A stretch of 64,000 nt of DNA. Source: Streptomyces tailanensis. GTDB taxonomy: Bacteria > Actinomycetota > Actinomycetes > Streptomycetales > Streptomycetaceae. Below are positions 51,660 to 60,928 of the stretch, one piece after another. The position numbers and the translations under genes are program-made. Where the stretch lies: positions 27,384 through 91,383 of the forward strand of contig NZ_VTHJ01000011.1 in the NCBI RefSeq assembly GCF_008386495.1, read 5' to 3'. Below the pieces are notes generated by a model, which did no database searches, was not told the origin of the DNA, and was given only the letters and a program-made list of their open reading frames with translations. Within the stretch, counting starts at the first letter, position 1; every line of letters starts with the position of its first letter.

Positions 51660-54050
51660 TTACTTCGCCGCGGGGCCGACCTGGAGCGAGATCGTGGAGC
51701 CGTCCTTGGCTTCCTTCAGGATCTTGATCTTGGTGTTGGTGTCAGTGATCTTGACACCGCCCAGCGGGTTCGACTCGTCGTAGTACGTGCTGACGTGGTC
51801 GTTGAAGGTGGACACACCCTTCTTCGACGGGATCTTCGTCAGGACATCCGCCTTGTGCAGCCGGAGGCCGTCCGTGCGGTACAGGCTGAACGGCGAGTCG
51901 TAGGACTGGATGCGGTTGCGCATCACCGTGCCGTCGGCCCACTTCAGCGCCTGCGGGTGGGAGTCGATCGGGAGGACCAGACCGGTACCCGGGTGGACGC
52001 TGGTGTTGTTGTCCGCCTGCGAGGTGTCCCACTTCCAGATCAACAGGCCGTTCTGGTACGGGAAGTGCTCCACCCAGGACGGACGGGTCGTCGAGAAGCC
52101 GAAGTTGTACGGGCCGACCTTCAGGGTCTTGTCGTACGACACGTACTGGCGGTTCTCGGCGATGTAGTACTGGGCGTAGTCGTCCGTGATGGACGCCCCG
52201 ATGCGGGAGAAGCCCTTCGTCGCCCAGGCGGCGTCCGCGCTCTCCGCGTTGTCGGAGAAGAGGGCCGAGCCGTCGGCCGTGACGGTGATCTGGTCCGCCG
52301 TGAAGCCCTTCGGGGCCACGCCGCCGTCGGTGGCGTAGCGGAAGCGCAGGTCGATCTTCTGGCCCGCGTAGGCGTCCAGGGAGTACGACAGCTTCTTGTG
52401 GTCGACGGAGGAACCGGTCAGCGCCGGCTTGTCACTGGCGTCGCGCGGGATCGCCGCGCCGTCCACCGTGCCGTCGATGGCGGTCCAGTTGGCGCCGCCG
52501 TCGGTCGAGACCTCGGTGTAGAGGTAGTCGTACTCGGCCTCGATGTCGTACCAGCCGTCGAAGGTCAGCGCGGCGGAGGACTTGCCGGTGAGGTCGACGG
52601 AACGGGTCAGGGTGTTGGAGAGGTTGTCACCGCTGCCGCTCCACCACTGGGTCGCGCCCTCGGCCGGCGCCACGATCTCCGTGGTGACCTTCTTCTCGGG
52701 CAGCTCGACCACGAGGGCCTGGGCGTCCTTGGTGTTGTACTCGGCGACACCCAGCTTGTGCTTCGACTTCGTCGCGGCCTTCGCCGTGTCGTAGTTGAGC
52801 CAGCCCAGCTGGAGCTTGTCCCAGGCGGTCATGTCGCCGGGCAGGTCGCCGATGGACTCCTTGCCCGTGCCGAGCCAGGAACCGGAGGACATCAGGGTCC
52901 AGAAGCCGGTGGAGTTCTCGCCGCCGCCGGTGGTGTCGTAGTGGTCCGGCAGACCGAGGTCGTGGCCGTACTCGTGGGCGAAGACACCGAGGCCGCCGTT
53001 CTCCGGCTGGATGGTGTAGTCACCGACCCAGATGCCGGTGTCGCCGACCTTGGCGCCGCCGAGCTTGTTGTTGTCCGGGCCGGTCACACCGGCGTTGGTG
53101 CCGAACGCGTACCAGCGGTGCGCCCAGATGGCGTCCTCGCCCTGCGCGCCGCCGCCCGCGGACTCGTCCTCACCGGCGTGCACGATCTGGAAGTGGTCGA
53201 TGTAGCCGTCGGACTCGTTGAAGTCGCCGTCGCCGTCGAAGTCGTAACGGTCCCACTGGTCGAACTCGGCGACGTCCGCCTTGATCTCCGCGTCGGTGCG
53301 CCCCGCCGCCTTCTGCTGGGCGACCCATGAGGTCAGGCCGTCGCTGACGACGTTCCACACGCTGTTGCAGGTGGACTGACCGCAGGCGTTGTTGCCGTAA
53401 CGGGCCTCGTTGTAGGGGACCTTGACCCAGTCCGAGACCTCGCCCTCGATCGAGTAGCGGCCCGAGGACTGCTTCTCGTAGTACTTCTTCATCGACTCGG
53501 TCTTCTTGCCGGTGCCGAAGTACAGGTCCTGGAAGTGCGCCTGGTTGTAGTCCGCCTGCCAGGCCGTCGAGTTGTCCTGGGTGCGGTCCGGCTCGGCTAT
53601 CTGGTTGTGCAGCGGGCCGACGGTGCCGCCGTAGCGGCTGTCGATCTCGTCGCCGAACTCGACCAGGATCGTGAAGATCTTGTCGGTCTTCTCACGGCCG
53701 AGCTCGACGTACTTGCTCTTGCCCTTCTTGCTCTGCAGCTTCACGACCTTCGAGCCGTCACGGTCCTTGACCGTGGCGTCGCCGGATATGACCTGCCGCA
53801 GGGCCTCCTCGCGCTGAGCCGCCTGAGTCTTGCTCAGGGGCCCGTCGAGGTCGTGGTCGTCGTGCGCGTGGTCATCGTGCGCGTGGTCATCGTGCGCGTG
53901 CTCGTGGTCCGCCGGGTCGTGCCGGTTGGCAGCGGCCGTCGGCGTGCCCTCGTCGGCCTGCGCCACCGCGAAGGTCGAGATCGTCGCCGCGGCCGTGGCG
54001 ATGGCGACGCTGATCGCCGCCGCCCTGAACGTCCAGGGTCTACTGTTCAC
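51660..54050 (-). CDS. Secreted immune inhibitor A-type metalloprotease (peptidase M6)
   Basis: 796 residues. A signal peptide (AAAISVAIATAAATISTFAV) is followed by a propeptide with a His/Asp-rich stretch (three HAHDD units). The M6 zinc motif is VFAHEYGHDLGLPDHYD near residue 360, with STGFWTLMSSGSWLG as the met-turn region and INHFQI-like IDHFQIVHAGEDESAGG before it. The C-terminal part has carbohydrate-binding or beta-sandwich-like modules (AALTFDGWYDIEAEYDYLYT). It digests extracellular protein. The GTG at 54050 has GGAGGACC upstream. A perfect hairpin ends the transcript. Confidence 0.94.
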   Translation of the reverse strand: MNSRPWTFRAAAISVAIATAAATISTFAVAQADEGTPTAAANRHDPADHEHAHDDHAHDDHAHDDHDLDGPLSKTQAAQREEALRQVISGDATVKDRDGSKVVKLQSKKGKSKYVELGREKTDKIFTILVEFGDEIDSRYGGTVGPLHNQIAEPDRTQDNSTAWQADYNQAHFQDLYFGTGKKTESMKKYYEKQSSGRYSIEGEVSDWVKVPYNEARYGNNACGQSTCNSVWNVVSDGLTSWVAQQKAAGRTDAEIKADVAEFDQWDRYDFDGDGDFNESDGYIDHFQIVHAGEDESAGGGAQGEDAIWAHRWYAFGTNAGVTGPDNNKLGGAKVGDTGIWVGDYTIQPENGGLGVFAHEYGHDLGLPDHYDTTGGGENSTGFWTLMSSGSWLGTGKESIGDLPGDMTAWDKLQLGWLNYDTAKAATKSKHKLGVAEYNTKDAQALVVELPEKKVTTEIVAPAEGATQWWSGSGDNLSNTLTRSVDLTGKSSAALTFDGWYDIEAEYDYLYTEVSTDGGANWTAIDGTVDGAAIPRDASDKPALTGSSVDHKKLSYSLDAYAGQKIDLRFRYATDGGVAPKGFTADQITVTADGSALFSDNAESADAAWATKGFSRIGASITDDYAQYYIAENRQYVSYDKTLKVGPYNFGFSTTRPSWVEHFPYQNGLLIWKWDTSQADNNTSVHPGTGLVLPIDSHPQALKWADGTVMRNRIQSYDSPFSLYRTDGLRLHKADVLTKIPSKKGVSTFNDHVSTYYDESNPLGGVKITDTNTKIKILKEAKDGSTISLQVGPAAK
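53856..53900 (-). repeat. Three 15-bp tandem repeats encoding a His/Asp-rich stretch
   Basis: GTC(G/A)TCGTGCGCGTG is repeated three times without gaps in the protease gene and gives AHDDHAHDDHAHDDH in the propeptide. Confidence 0.92.
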
Positions 54051-54525
54051 TTGAGGTCCTCCCCCGCGTCCGTTCGCGCGGAGGGGATGGTCCTGGTCGT
54101 GGAGGAATTCCGCGCGCGGTATACGCGTGTAGTCAAGTGACGACATTCGACCGGAGTTTCGAGAGAAAAAACAGACCTTGACTTGGACAGGTCAAGTGCA
54201 CTATCGCGTCTACGGGAAGCGCTTGTTCGTTATACGGACGTTACGATCGCTCGGAGTGAGCCCCGATCGCCCCTCAAGCGGCGCGTGGACCAGTCCACTT
54301 GCCGGACACCATGAATCGGTGCGCCCCCTGTGCGCCGGGCGCCGTGGGTCAGGTCACGCTTACCTGTCGTTCCACTAGGGCACCCTGGCGAATAGAGTCG
54401 ATTGGCGGAGCGCCGGAAGTCGGCGAAAGCCAAGCCGACGGCACTGCTTCACCTTTGATTCGTATCCGTAACCTCCCCTCATCGTGAGAGGCACGGGGGG
54501 ACTCCCACCCGAGGACACGATTGCC
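54051..54525. other. 475-base intergenic region upstream of the M6 protease
   Basis: A divergent promoter region. It contains a short inverted repeat CTTGAC-TTGGACAG-GTCAAG (about 54177-54196) and an A-rich run (GAGAGAAAAAACAG) that stand out from the GC-rich background and are likely control elements for the protease. No gene is seen. Confidence 0.55.
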
Positions 54526-54840
54526 ATGCCTCGTCCGACGACCGCACAGCTCGCCTACGGCTCCTGCACCGTGATCCTGTCCACCCTCGCCATGCTGCTG
54601 CTGTCACAGACGAGTTCCGGCGTGGGCATCGCGGTGATCGCCCTTTCCGCCCTCGCCCTCGGCCTGCTCGTCGCACTGACCGTGCCGCTGCCGAAACCGA
54701 CACCAAGCGCCGCCGCGCGGCCCGCCAGGGCCCCCGAGCGCCCCAAGGCCGCCGCCCCGGCCCCGGTGCCGGCTCCGGCCGCCTCCGAGCCCGTACGGAA
54801 GCCGGTGCGGGAGCCTGTGCACGAGCCGACGGGTTCCTGA
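54526..54840 (+). CDS. Small membrane protein with Pro/Ala-rich tail
   Basis: 104 residues. Two membrane helices (ILSTLAMLLLSQ and VGIAVIALSALALGLLVAL) are followed by a Pro/Ala/Glu-rich tail (PERPKAAAPAPVPAPAASEP, then VRKPVREPVHEP). The function is unknown. The ATG at 54526 has GAGGA ten bases upstream. Its stop codon lies inside a 17-bp tandem duplication. Confidence 0.75.
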   Translation: MPRPTTAQLAYGSCTVILSTLAMLLLSQTSSGVGIAVIALSALALGLLVALTVPLPKPTPSAAARPARAPERPKAAAPAPVPAPAASEPVRKPVREPVHEPTGS

Positions 54841-54862
54841 ATCAGACGGGTTCCTGAATCAG
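54829..54862. repeat. 17-bp exact tandem duplication spanning a stop codon
   Basis: ACGGGTTCCTGAATCAG occurs twice back to back; the first copy contains the stop of the gene at 54526-54840. Confidence 0.95.
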
Positions 54863-54875
54863 CTGGTGCCGACCA

Positions 54876-55544
54876 TCAACTGGTGCTGACCACCACCGTC
54901 TTGGCCGCCTTGTCGTGCAGGCCCTGCTTGTAGGGCTTGTCGAAGAAACTCCAGCCGCCCGCGATCGCGGTCCAGACGCAGGCGCAGCAGAAGGCGAAGG
55001 GGATCCACAGCACCGCCGCGCGCATCAGCGCGGTCTGCACGGAGGGCGTGGAGCCGTCGTCGAGGTTGGCCACCCGGAGCTTCATGAGCTGCTTGCCGAG
55101 GGTCTGGCCATTGCGGACGGTGAAGAAGGTGTCGTACGCGATGTAGAGGACCGCGGCGAGCGCCTCTTGGGCCAGCGACTTGCCGACCTCGATGTCGCCC
55201 GTGTCCATCGAGTACTGGCTGATTCGGAAGGCCCACGCCAGGAGGCCCACCACGATCCCGACGAGGATCATGTCGAGGATCCGCGCGAGCACCCGCTTGC
55301 CGCTGTCGGCGAGCGGCGGCATGCCCGAGAGCGGGTCGGTGCGGTACGGCCCGCCGCCATACGGGTCACCGCCGTAGGGACCCCCGCCGTGCGGCGGGGG
55401 CTGACTGCCGTACGGCGGCTCCTGAGGCGGGGTGTCGTACGGGGAGCCGCCCCCGCCGCCCTGGTCCGGCGGGGGCGGCTGCTTCCTGAACGGGTCGTCC
55501 TCCGGGGACTGACCGGAGCCGAAGGGCGGCGGTTCGGTACTCAT
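54876..55544 (-). CDS. RDD family membrane protein
   Basis: 222 residues. A ~85-residue Gly/Pro/Tyr-rich N-terminus (PPYGSQPPPHGGGPYGG) precedes the RDD domain: KRVLARILDMILVGIVVGLL with the R-D pair, NGQTLGKQLMKLRVANLDDG and LMRAAVLWIPFAFCCACVW. The function of RDD proteins is not settled; some act as sodium/proton antiporters. A second RDD gene lies upstream on the same strand, 105 bases away. Confidence 0.92.
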   Translation of the reverse strand: MSTEPPPFGSGQSPEDDPFRKQPPPPDQGGGGGSPYDTPPQEPPYGSQPPPHGGGPYGGDPYGGGPYRTDPLSGMPPLADSGKRVLARILDMILVGIVVGLLAWAFRISQYSMDTGDIEVGKSLAQEALAAVLYIAYDTFFTVRNGQTLGKQLMKLRVANLDDGSTPSVQTALMRAAVLWIPFAFCCACVWTAIAGGWSFFDKPYKQGLHDKAAKTVVVSTS

Positions 55545-55649
55545 GGCCCGAGTCGACCGCGAAGCCCCGGGCTCCGCATCCGGCGCGGGGCCGTACGGGG
55601 TACGTACGAGGCTCCGCGCGTCCGGGGTACGAGGCTCCGGCCCCTCCCG

Positions 55650-57335
55650 CTACTTGGCGGCCACGAACGTATGGGCCGCTTTGTCGTGCCAGCACTGGCG
55701 CCAGGGCTTGTCGATGACGCACCACAGGATGCCGATCACGCCGATGCCGAGCAGCCCGGGGACGGTGTGGACGAGCCAGCGGCGCAGAGAGCGGCCGAAG
55801 GTCGGGGGTTCGTGGCCCTCGATGTCCTGGACCTCCAGGCCGAGCAGCTTCTTGCCCAGCGTGCGGCCCCACTTGGCGGTGGGCAGCACCTCGTAGAGGG
55901 CGCTGACGACGAACAGGACGCCCAGGACGATGCCCAGGTACACCGAGGTCGTGCCGTCGAGCAGCCAGATGGTGACCTTCTCGCCGGAGAGCTTCGCCTC
56001 GTCGATCTTGCCGTTGATGTGGTCGAGCGCCTTCAGACCGAGCGGCACGGCGGCCGCGGCCGTGACGGCGCCCACGACCGCGCTGTCGACGATCCGGGCG
56101 ACCAGCCGCTTGCCGAGCCCCGCGGGCCGGGCCTCCGCCTGTCGCCGGGCCGCCGCCTGGAACGGGTCCTCCACCACCGGCTTCCACGGCGCGACCGGCT
56201 GCTCGCCCTCACCACCGGCCAGCCGGTGCACCTGCTGGGCCCAGGAAGGCTGCCCACCACCGGGGCCGACGGCCATGGGCGTGTCGGCCGACGGCCGGGG
56301 AGCAGCGGTCTGCTGGGGTACGGCGGGGGCTTGCGGGGCCTGAGGAGCTTGCGGGGCCTGCGGGAGAAAGCCGCCGCCGAGGGCCGGTTGCTGTGGCTGT
56401 CGTTGCGCGGGGGTGGTCGGGGTGACCGGGGCCGCCGGGGGCGTGGCGGCCGGCTGCGGGCCGCGGGGAGCCTGCGGGGTCTGCTGGGGCCCGGACGGTG
56501 CCGGTGAGGACGGGGCAGGTGAAGGCGAAGGCGATGGGGTCGATGGGGTCGATGGGGTCGATGGGGTCGACGAAGGCTGCGGCGACAGCCCCAGCGCCTG
56601 CTGCGCGGCCGCCTGGGCGTTGGTCAGGGGAGCGCCGAAGGCAGCGGCGGCCGCGGCGCCGCCCGCACCCCCGCCCTGCTCCCCCGCGCGCGGAGAAGGC
56701 GGACGGAAGGTCATCGTGCCGTCGGCCCGCGACACCTCCGCGCCCTCGGACGACCTGTCGGGGCGGCGGAAGACGACCGTGCCCTGCGGGGCGTCGGCGT
56801 CCGCGTCGGCGCCCGCCGGGGGGATCGTCGCCGTACCGTCCGTGCTCGCCGTACGCCCGGAGTCACCCGCCGCATCGGCCGGGTCCGCCGTGTCCGCCGC
56901 GAGCGACATCCGGGGGTCACGCGGGTCGGGGCCTTGAGGAGCGGGGCCGGGGACCGAGCCCGACGATCCCCAGGAGACCCGGCGGTCCTTGTCGCCGCCG
57001 AAGCCGGTCTGCCGGGAGCGGTCGGCGCCCCACGCGGAGGCGGGCTCGGGACGGCTGCCGTGCAGGGAGTCGGCGGGGTTCGGCCGACCCGGCTCATCGG
57101 CCGACTCGGGTTCCTCGTCGAAGAAGTGCGGGCCCGTCTCCTCCACGGCCGCGGGCGTACCGCTGCCGGAGTCGGGCGGCGGGGCGAGCGGCTCGCCGTC
57201 GGAGGGCGCCGGACGGCTGGTGCCCGGCACCCAGGCGGCGCCGTTCCAGTACCGGACATATCCAGGAATGGACGGGTCCGGGTAATACCCTTCGCGGGGC
57301 CTGTCGTCGCCGGGGGCCGGGGTTGGGGCGCTCAT
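55650..57335 (-). CDS. RDD family protein with DUF2510 N-terminus
   Basis: 561 residues. Residues ~12-40 form a DUF2510 module (REGYYPDPSIPGYVRYWNGA, then AWVPG). A ~360-residue Pro/Ala/Gln/Ser-rich linker follows and then the RDD domain (LGKRLVARIVDSAVVGAVTA, KWGRTLGKKLLGLEVQDIEG, LRRWLVHTVPGLLGIGVIGI). The architecture suggests a long flexible cytoplasmic part anchored to the membrane. The ATG at 57335 gives MSAPTPAPGDD; an in-frame ATG 48 bases upstream has no support. It is divergent from ssgG. Confidence 0.9.
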   Translation of the reverse strand: MSAPTPAPGDDRPREGYYPDPSIPGYVRYWNGAAWVPGTSRPAPSDGEPLAPPPDSGSGTPAAVEETGPHFFDEEPESADEPGRPNPADSLHGSRPEPASAWGADRSRQTGFGGDKDRRVSWGSSGSVPGPAPQGPDPRDPRMSLAADTADPADAAGDSGRTASTDGTATIPPAGADADADAPQGTVVFRRPDRSSEGAEVSRADGTMTFRPPSPRAGEQGGGAGGAAAAAAFGAPLTNAQAAAQQALGLSPQPSSTPSTPSTPSTPSPSPSPAPSSPAPSGPQQTPQAPRGPQPAATPPAAPVTPTTPAQRQPQQPALGGGFLPQAPQAPQAPQAPAVPQQTAAPRPSADTPMAVGPGGGQPSWAQQVHRLAGGEGEQPVAPWKPVVEDPFQAAARRQAEARPAGLGKRLVARIVDSAVVGAVTAAAAVPLGLKALDHINGKIDEAKLSGEKVTIWLLDGTTSVYLGIVLGVLFVVSALYEVLPTAKWGRTLGKKLLGLEVQDIEGHEPPTFGRSLRRWLVHTVPGLLGIGVIGILWCVIDKPWRQCWHDKAAHTFVAAK

Positions 57336-57552
57336 GTCCGTCGTCCCGTATCTGCTCGGGGGTTGATAAGGGGGCATCCACATCTACCAGACGCGCGCAA
57401 GTCCCATGCCCCCTGCCGCCGGACCCACCCCTTTCGAGCACGGATCTGCTACGGGACGAGCGGGGCCACCGTACGCCGGAGCCCTCGTCGGAAAAGTTCT
57501 CGGAAAAAGTTTCGCGAACCCGCGTAATGGTTCGGGTCCCCCTCCCCTCTCA

Positions 57553-57636
57553 CTCGTACGGGCCCACGCACAGGGGCCCGTACGAGAGATCCGAGAGATC
57601 CGTCAGATCCGTCAGATCCGTCAGATCCGTGAGAGG
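57553..57636 (+). promoter_or_regulatory. Repeat-bearing leader of the SsgA-like gene
   Basis: A perfect 13-bp inverted repeat (CTCGTACGGGCCC at 57553-57565, GGGCCCGTACGAG at 57574-57586) is followed directly by five tandem 9-bp units of the form AGATCCGTC up to 57632, then the ribosome binding site GAGAGGA. Confidence 0.85.
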
Positions 57637-57646
57637 AATGATCACC

Positions 57647-58060
57647 ATGGGGCACACCGTCGTGGAGCGTGAGCTGGAGCTCCGGCTCGTTCTGTCGCCC
57701 GAGCGCAGCGTCCCCGTACCGGCCAAGCTCGGCTACCGCAGCGACGACCCGTACGCGGTCCACATCACCTTCCACATCAACTCCGAACGCCCGGTGCACT
57801 GGACGTTCGCGCGGGAACTGCTCGTCGAGGGGGTGTTCCGGCCGTACGGGGACGGGGACGTGCGGGTGTGGCCCAGGAAGGTGTCGGGGCGCGGCGTCGT
57901 CCTGATGGCGCTCACCTCGCCGGACGGGGACGCGCTGCTCGAAGCGCCGGCCGCCACCGTGTCGGCCTGGCTGGAGCGCACCCTGCGGGTGGTCCCGCCG
58001 GGCTCCGAGCAGGCCCTCCTGCGCATCGACGACGGCCTGGCCGAACTGCTGGCCCGGTGA
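57647..58060 (+). CDS. ssgG: SsgA-like sporulation/cell-division regulator (probably SsgG)
   Basis: 137 residues of the streptomycete-specific SALP family: ELELRLVLSPERSVPVPAKL, YRSDDPYAVHITFHINSERP, WTFARELLVEGVFRPYGDGD, VRVWPRKVSGRGVVLMALTS and DGDALLEAPAATVSAWLERT. These proteins place division septa and steer cell-wall remodelling in aerial hyphae. SsgG in S. coelicolor lies in the same neighbourhood (from memory), which supports the name. An ATG three codons upstream (57638) sits on the ribosome binding site; the one at 57647 has correct spacing. Confidence 0.93.
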   Translation: MGHTVVERELELRLVLSPERSVPVPAKLGYRSDDPYAVHITFHINSERPVHWTFARELLVEGVFRPYGDGDVRVWPRKVSGRGVVLMALTSPDGDALLEAPAATVSAWLERTLRVVPPGSEQALLRIDDGLAELLAR

Positions 58061-58079
58061 CGCACCCGGTCGGAGAGGA

Positions 58080-59489
58080 TCAGAACAGCTTGCCCGGGTT
58101 GAGGATGCCCAGCGGGTCGAAGACGGCCTTCACCGCCCGCTGCATCTCCATCCCCACCGGGCCGATCTCCCGCGCCAGCCACTCCTTCTTCAGGATGCCC
58201 ACGCCGTGCTCGCCGGTGATCGTGCCGCCGAGTTCCAGGCCGAGGGCCATGATCTCGTCGAAGGACTCGCGGGCGCGCCGGGACTCGTCGGGGTCTGCCG
58301 CGTCGAAGCAGACGGTGGGATGCGTGTTGCCGTCGCCGGCGTGTGCGCAGACCCCGATGGTCAGGTCGTACTTCCCGGCGATCCGCTCCACGCCCTCGAT
58401 CAGCTCACCGAGCTTCGAGCGCGGCACGCACACGTCGTCGATCATCGTCGTGCCCTTGACCGCCTCCAGCGCGGTCAGCGCCAACCGCCGTGCCTGGAGC
58501 AGCAGTTCGGACTCCGCCGCGTCGTCCGCCGGTACGACCTGGGTGGCGCCCGCGGCCTCGCACAGCGCCCCCACCGCGGCCAGATCGGCAGCAGGGTCCG
58601 GGGTGTCGAAGGCGGCGAGCAGCAGCGCCTCCGTCGTCTCCGGCAGGCCCATGCCGGCCAGGTCGTTGACGGCCTTCACCGTCGTACGGTCCATGAGTTC
58701 GAGGAGGGACGGGACGTGCCCTCCCGCCATGATCCGGCACACCGCGTCGCACGCGGCCGCGGCCGACGCGAACTCGGCGGCCAGCACCAGCTGCTGGGGC
58801 GGCTGCGGCTTGAGCGCCAGGATCGCGCGTACGACGATGCCGAGCGAGCCCTCCGAGCCGACGAAGAGCCGCGTGAGGTCGTACCCGGCGACGCCCTTCG
58901 CCGTACGCCGCCCGGTGGACATCAGCCGCCCGTCGGCGAGCACGACGTCGAGGCCGAGGACGTACTCGGCGGTCACCCCGTACTTCACACAGCACAGGCC
59001 GCCGGAGGCCGTGCCGATGTTGCCGCCGATGGTGCACATCTCCCAGCTGGAGGGGTCGGGCGGGTAGGAGAGGCCGTGTTCGTTGACCGCGCGGGAGAGG
59101 GTGGCGTTGATGACGCCGGGCTCGACGACGGCGATACGGTCGACGGGGTTGATCTCCAGGATCCGGTCCATCTTGGTGAGGGACAGCACGATGCAGCCCT
59201 CGGAGGCGTTGGCTCCGCCCGACAGGCCGCTACGGGCGCCCTGCGGGACGACCGGGACGCGCAGGTCGGTCGCGGTGCGCATGACGTGCTGCACCTGTTC
59301 GACGGTCCGGGGCAGGACGACGACGGCCGGGGTACCCGCCTCGCAGAAGCTGGCCATGTCGTTCGCGTACGAGGCCGTGATGTCCGGATCGGTGAGCACG
59401 GCCTCCGGCGGCAGGCCGCTCAGCAGACGGTCGACGAGGTTGCCGGTGGTCGCAGCGCTTTTGACGATGGAGGCTTCGATACGGCTCAT
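58080..59489 (-). CDS. FAD-linked oxidase (glycolate oxidase GlcD / D-lactate dehydrogenase type)
   Basis: 469 residues. The PP-loop FAD-binding domain has VVPQGARSGLSGGANASEGC, LTKMDRILEINPVDRIAVVE and GGNIGTASGGLCCVKYG. The C-terminal FAD-oxidase domain has CAHAGDGNTHPTVCFD and GLELGGTITGEHGVGILKKE with catalytic His residues. It oxidises a 2-hydroxy acid such as glycolate or D-lactate; the exact substrate and electron acceptor are unknown. The ATG at 59489 lacks a clear ribosome binding site. It is convergent with ssgG. Confidence 0.94.
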   Translation of the reverse strand: MSRIEASIVKSAATTGNLVDRLLSGLPPEAVLTDPDITASYANDMASFCEAGTPAVVVLPRTVEQVQHVMRTATDLRVPVVPQGARSGLSGGANASEGCIVLSLTKMDRILEINPVDRIAVVEPGVINATLSRAVNEHGLSYPPDPSSWEMCTIGGNIGTASGGLCCVKYGVTAEYVLGLDVVLADGRLMSTGRRTAKGVAGYDLTRLFVGSEGSLGIVVRAILALKPQPPQQLVLAAEFASAAAACDAVCRIMAGGHVPSLLELMDRTTVKAVNDLAGMGLPETTEALLLAAFDTPDPAADLAAVGALCEAAGATQVVPADDAAESELLLQARRLALTALEAVKGTTMIDDVCVPRSKLGELIEGVERIAGKYDLTIGVCAHAGDGNTHPTVCFDAADPDESRRARESFDEIMALGLELGGTITGEHGVGILKKEWLAREIGPVGMEMQRAVKAVFDPLGILNPGKLF

Positions 59490-59587
59490 GATCACAGGTT
59501 CGCACTCGCGGCCATCGGTGTGAACCCCGTCGGCGCGAGGGTTCGGGTGCCCGGATGTGGTCGTCGTATTGACGCACAGTGAGCGGC

Positions 59588-60928
59588 ATGTCTGTGGCGA
59601 ACGAGAAGCGGTGGGCGTGGCCGCCGTCCCGGGGGCGTGGCGTGGTCGGGGCGGTCGTCGGGTGTTTCGTGCTCGGGGGTGTGTTGATGGTGGTGCCGCC
59701 GGATGGGGGTGCCGGGCGGGAAGCGCGAGTGGAGGGTGTGGTGGCGGCGGCGCCCGGGCCGGAGGCGGTCGTCCGTGATCGGGAGGCCCGGGTACGGGCC
59801 CGTCCGGGGGATCACGCCTCGTGGGCGGTGCTCGGCACGGCGTACGTCGAACGGGCGCGGCGCACCGGTGCCGTCGCCGACTATCCGAAGGCCGAACGGG
59901 CCCTGCGCACCTCGCTGCGGCTCCGGCCGCACGGGAACGCCGACGCCCTCGACGGGCTGACCGCGCTGGCGGGCGCCCGCCGTGACTTCCGGGCGGCGAA
60001 ACGGTGGGGCGAGGAGGCCGTACGGGTGGCGCCGGGGCGCTGGACCTCGTACGCGCTGCTCATCGACGCGTACCACGGGCTCGGCCGGTACGAGGACGCG
60101 CGCTGGACGCTGGAGAAGCTGATGAAGCTGCGGTCCGGGCCGGCGGTGCGGGCGCGGGCCGCGCGGGTCTACTGGGACCAGGGGCGGCGGGAGGACGCGG
60201 CCACGGTGATCGCCGACGCGGCGGCCGCCGCCGGCACGCCCGCGGAGCGCTCGGCTTGGTGGGTGCGGGCGGGAGAGCTGGCCTGGGAGCGGGGGGAGCC
60301 TCGGGAGTCGTTGCGGTACTGCACGGCTTCGCCGGCCGCTGTGGCTGATCCGGATGCCGGTGCCTGTCGGGGGCGTGCGCTGGCGGCGCTGGGGCGGACG
60401 GGGGAGGCGGTACGGGCGTACCGGGCGGCGTTGTCTCAGCGGGGTTCGGCTCAAGTCGCCCTGGAGTTGGGCGAGTTGTACGAGTCGATGGGGCGGGTCG
60501 AGGCGGCGAAGGAGCAGTACGGGGTGGTGCGGGCGTTGGTACGGAGGTCCGCTTCGGCCGGGGTGAACGAGGCGCTCGTCCTCGGGGCGTTGGAGGCGGA
60601 GCACGGGGATCCGGACGTCGCCGTTCGGGTGCTGCGGGCCGAGTGGGGGCGACACCCGAGTCTGCGGGTGGCCGATGCGTTGGGGTGGGCGTTGCATCGG
60701 GCCGGGGAGGACGGGGAGGCGCTGTCGTATGCGAGGCGGACAACGGATAAGGCGCGGGGTGGGGAGGTGCGGAGTGCGGCGTACGCCTACCACCAGGGGG
60801 AGATCGAGCAGGCGTTGGGGCTTGCGGGTCCGGCGAGGCGGCACTTGGAGGAGGCGAGGAGGATCAATCCGTTCGATTGGCGGGTGCGGGTGAGTGGGGG
60901 CTGGTCGCGCAGTTCCCCGCGCCCCTGA
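59588..60928 (+). CDS. TPR-repeat protein with N-terminal membrane anchor
   Basis: 446 residues. A signal-anchor (GVVGAVVGCFVLGGVLMVV) is followed by ~380 residues of TPR repeats (SWAVLGTAYVERARRTGAVA, ALRTSLRLRPHGNADALDGL, YALLIDAYHGLGRYEDARWT, ACRGRALAALGRTGEAVRAY, ALELGELYESMGRVEAAKEQ). It is likely an extracytoplasmic scaffold. The last ~10 residues (WSRSSPRP) are encoded by the edge of the palindromic repeat after the gene, which supplies the stop codon, so the original C-terminus may have been lost. The start is an ATG without a clear ribosome binding site; a GTG three codons upstream is equally possible. Confidence 0.82.
   Translation: MSVANEKRWAWPPSRGRGVVGAVVGCFVLGGVLMVVPPDGGAGREARVEGVVAAAPGPEAVVRDREARVRARPGDHASWAVLGTAYVERARRTGAVADYPKAERALRTSLRLRPHGNADALDGLTALAGARRDFRAAKRWGEEAVRVAPGRWTSYALLIDAYHGLGRYEDARWTLEKLMKLRSGPAVRARAARVYWDQGRREDAATVIADAAAAAGTPAERSAWWVRAGELAWERGEPRESLRYCTASPAAVADPDAGACRGRALAALGRTGEAVRAYRAALSQRGSAQVALELGELYESMGRVEAAKEQYGVVRALVRRSASAGVNEALVLGALEAEHGDPDVAVRVLRAEWGRHPSLRVADALGWALHRAGEDGEALSYARRTTDKARGGEVRSAAYAYHQGEIEQALGLAGPARRHLEEARRINPFDWRVRVSGGWSRSSPRP

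Noticed and set aside
57587..57632. 9-bp repeats as part of a longer protein upstream of ssgG
   Set aside because: The frame through the repeats (RQIRQIRQI) has no start and opposes the divergent RDD gene promoter; the gene starts after the repeats.
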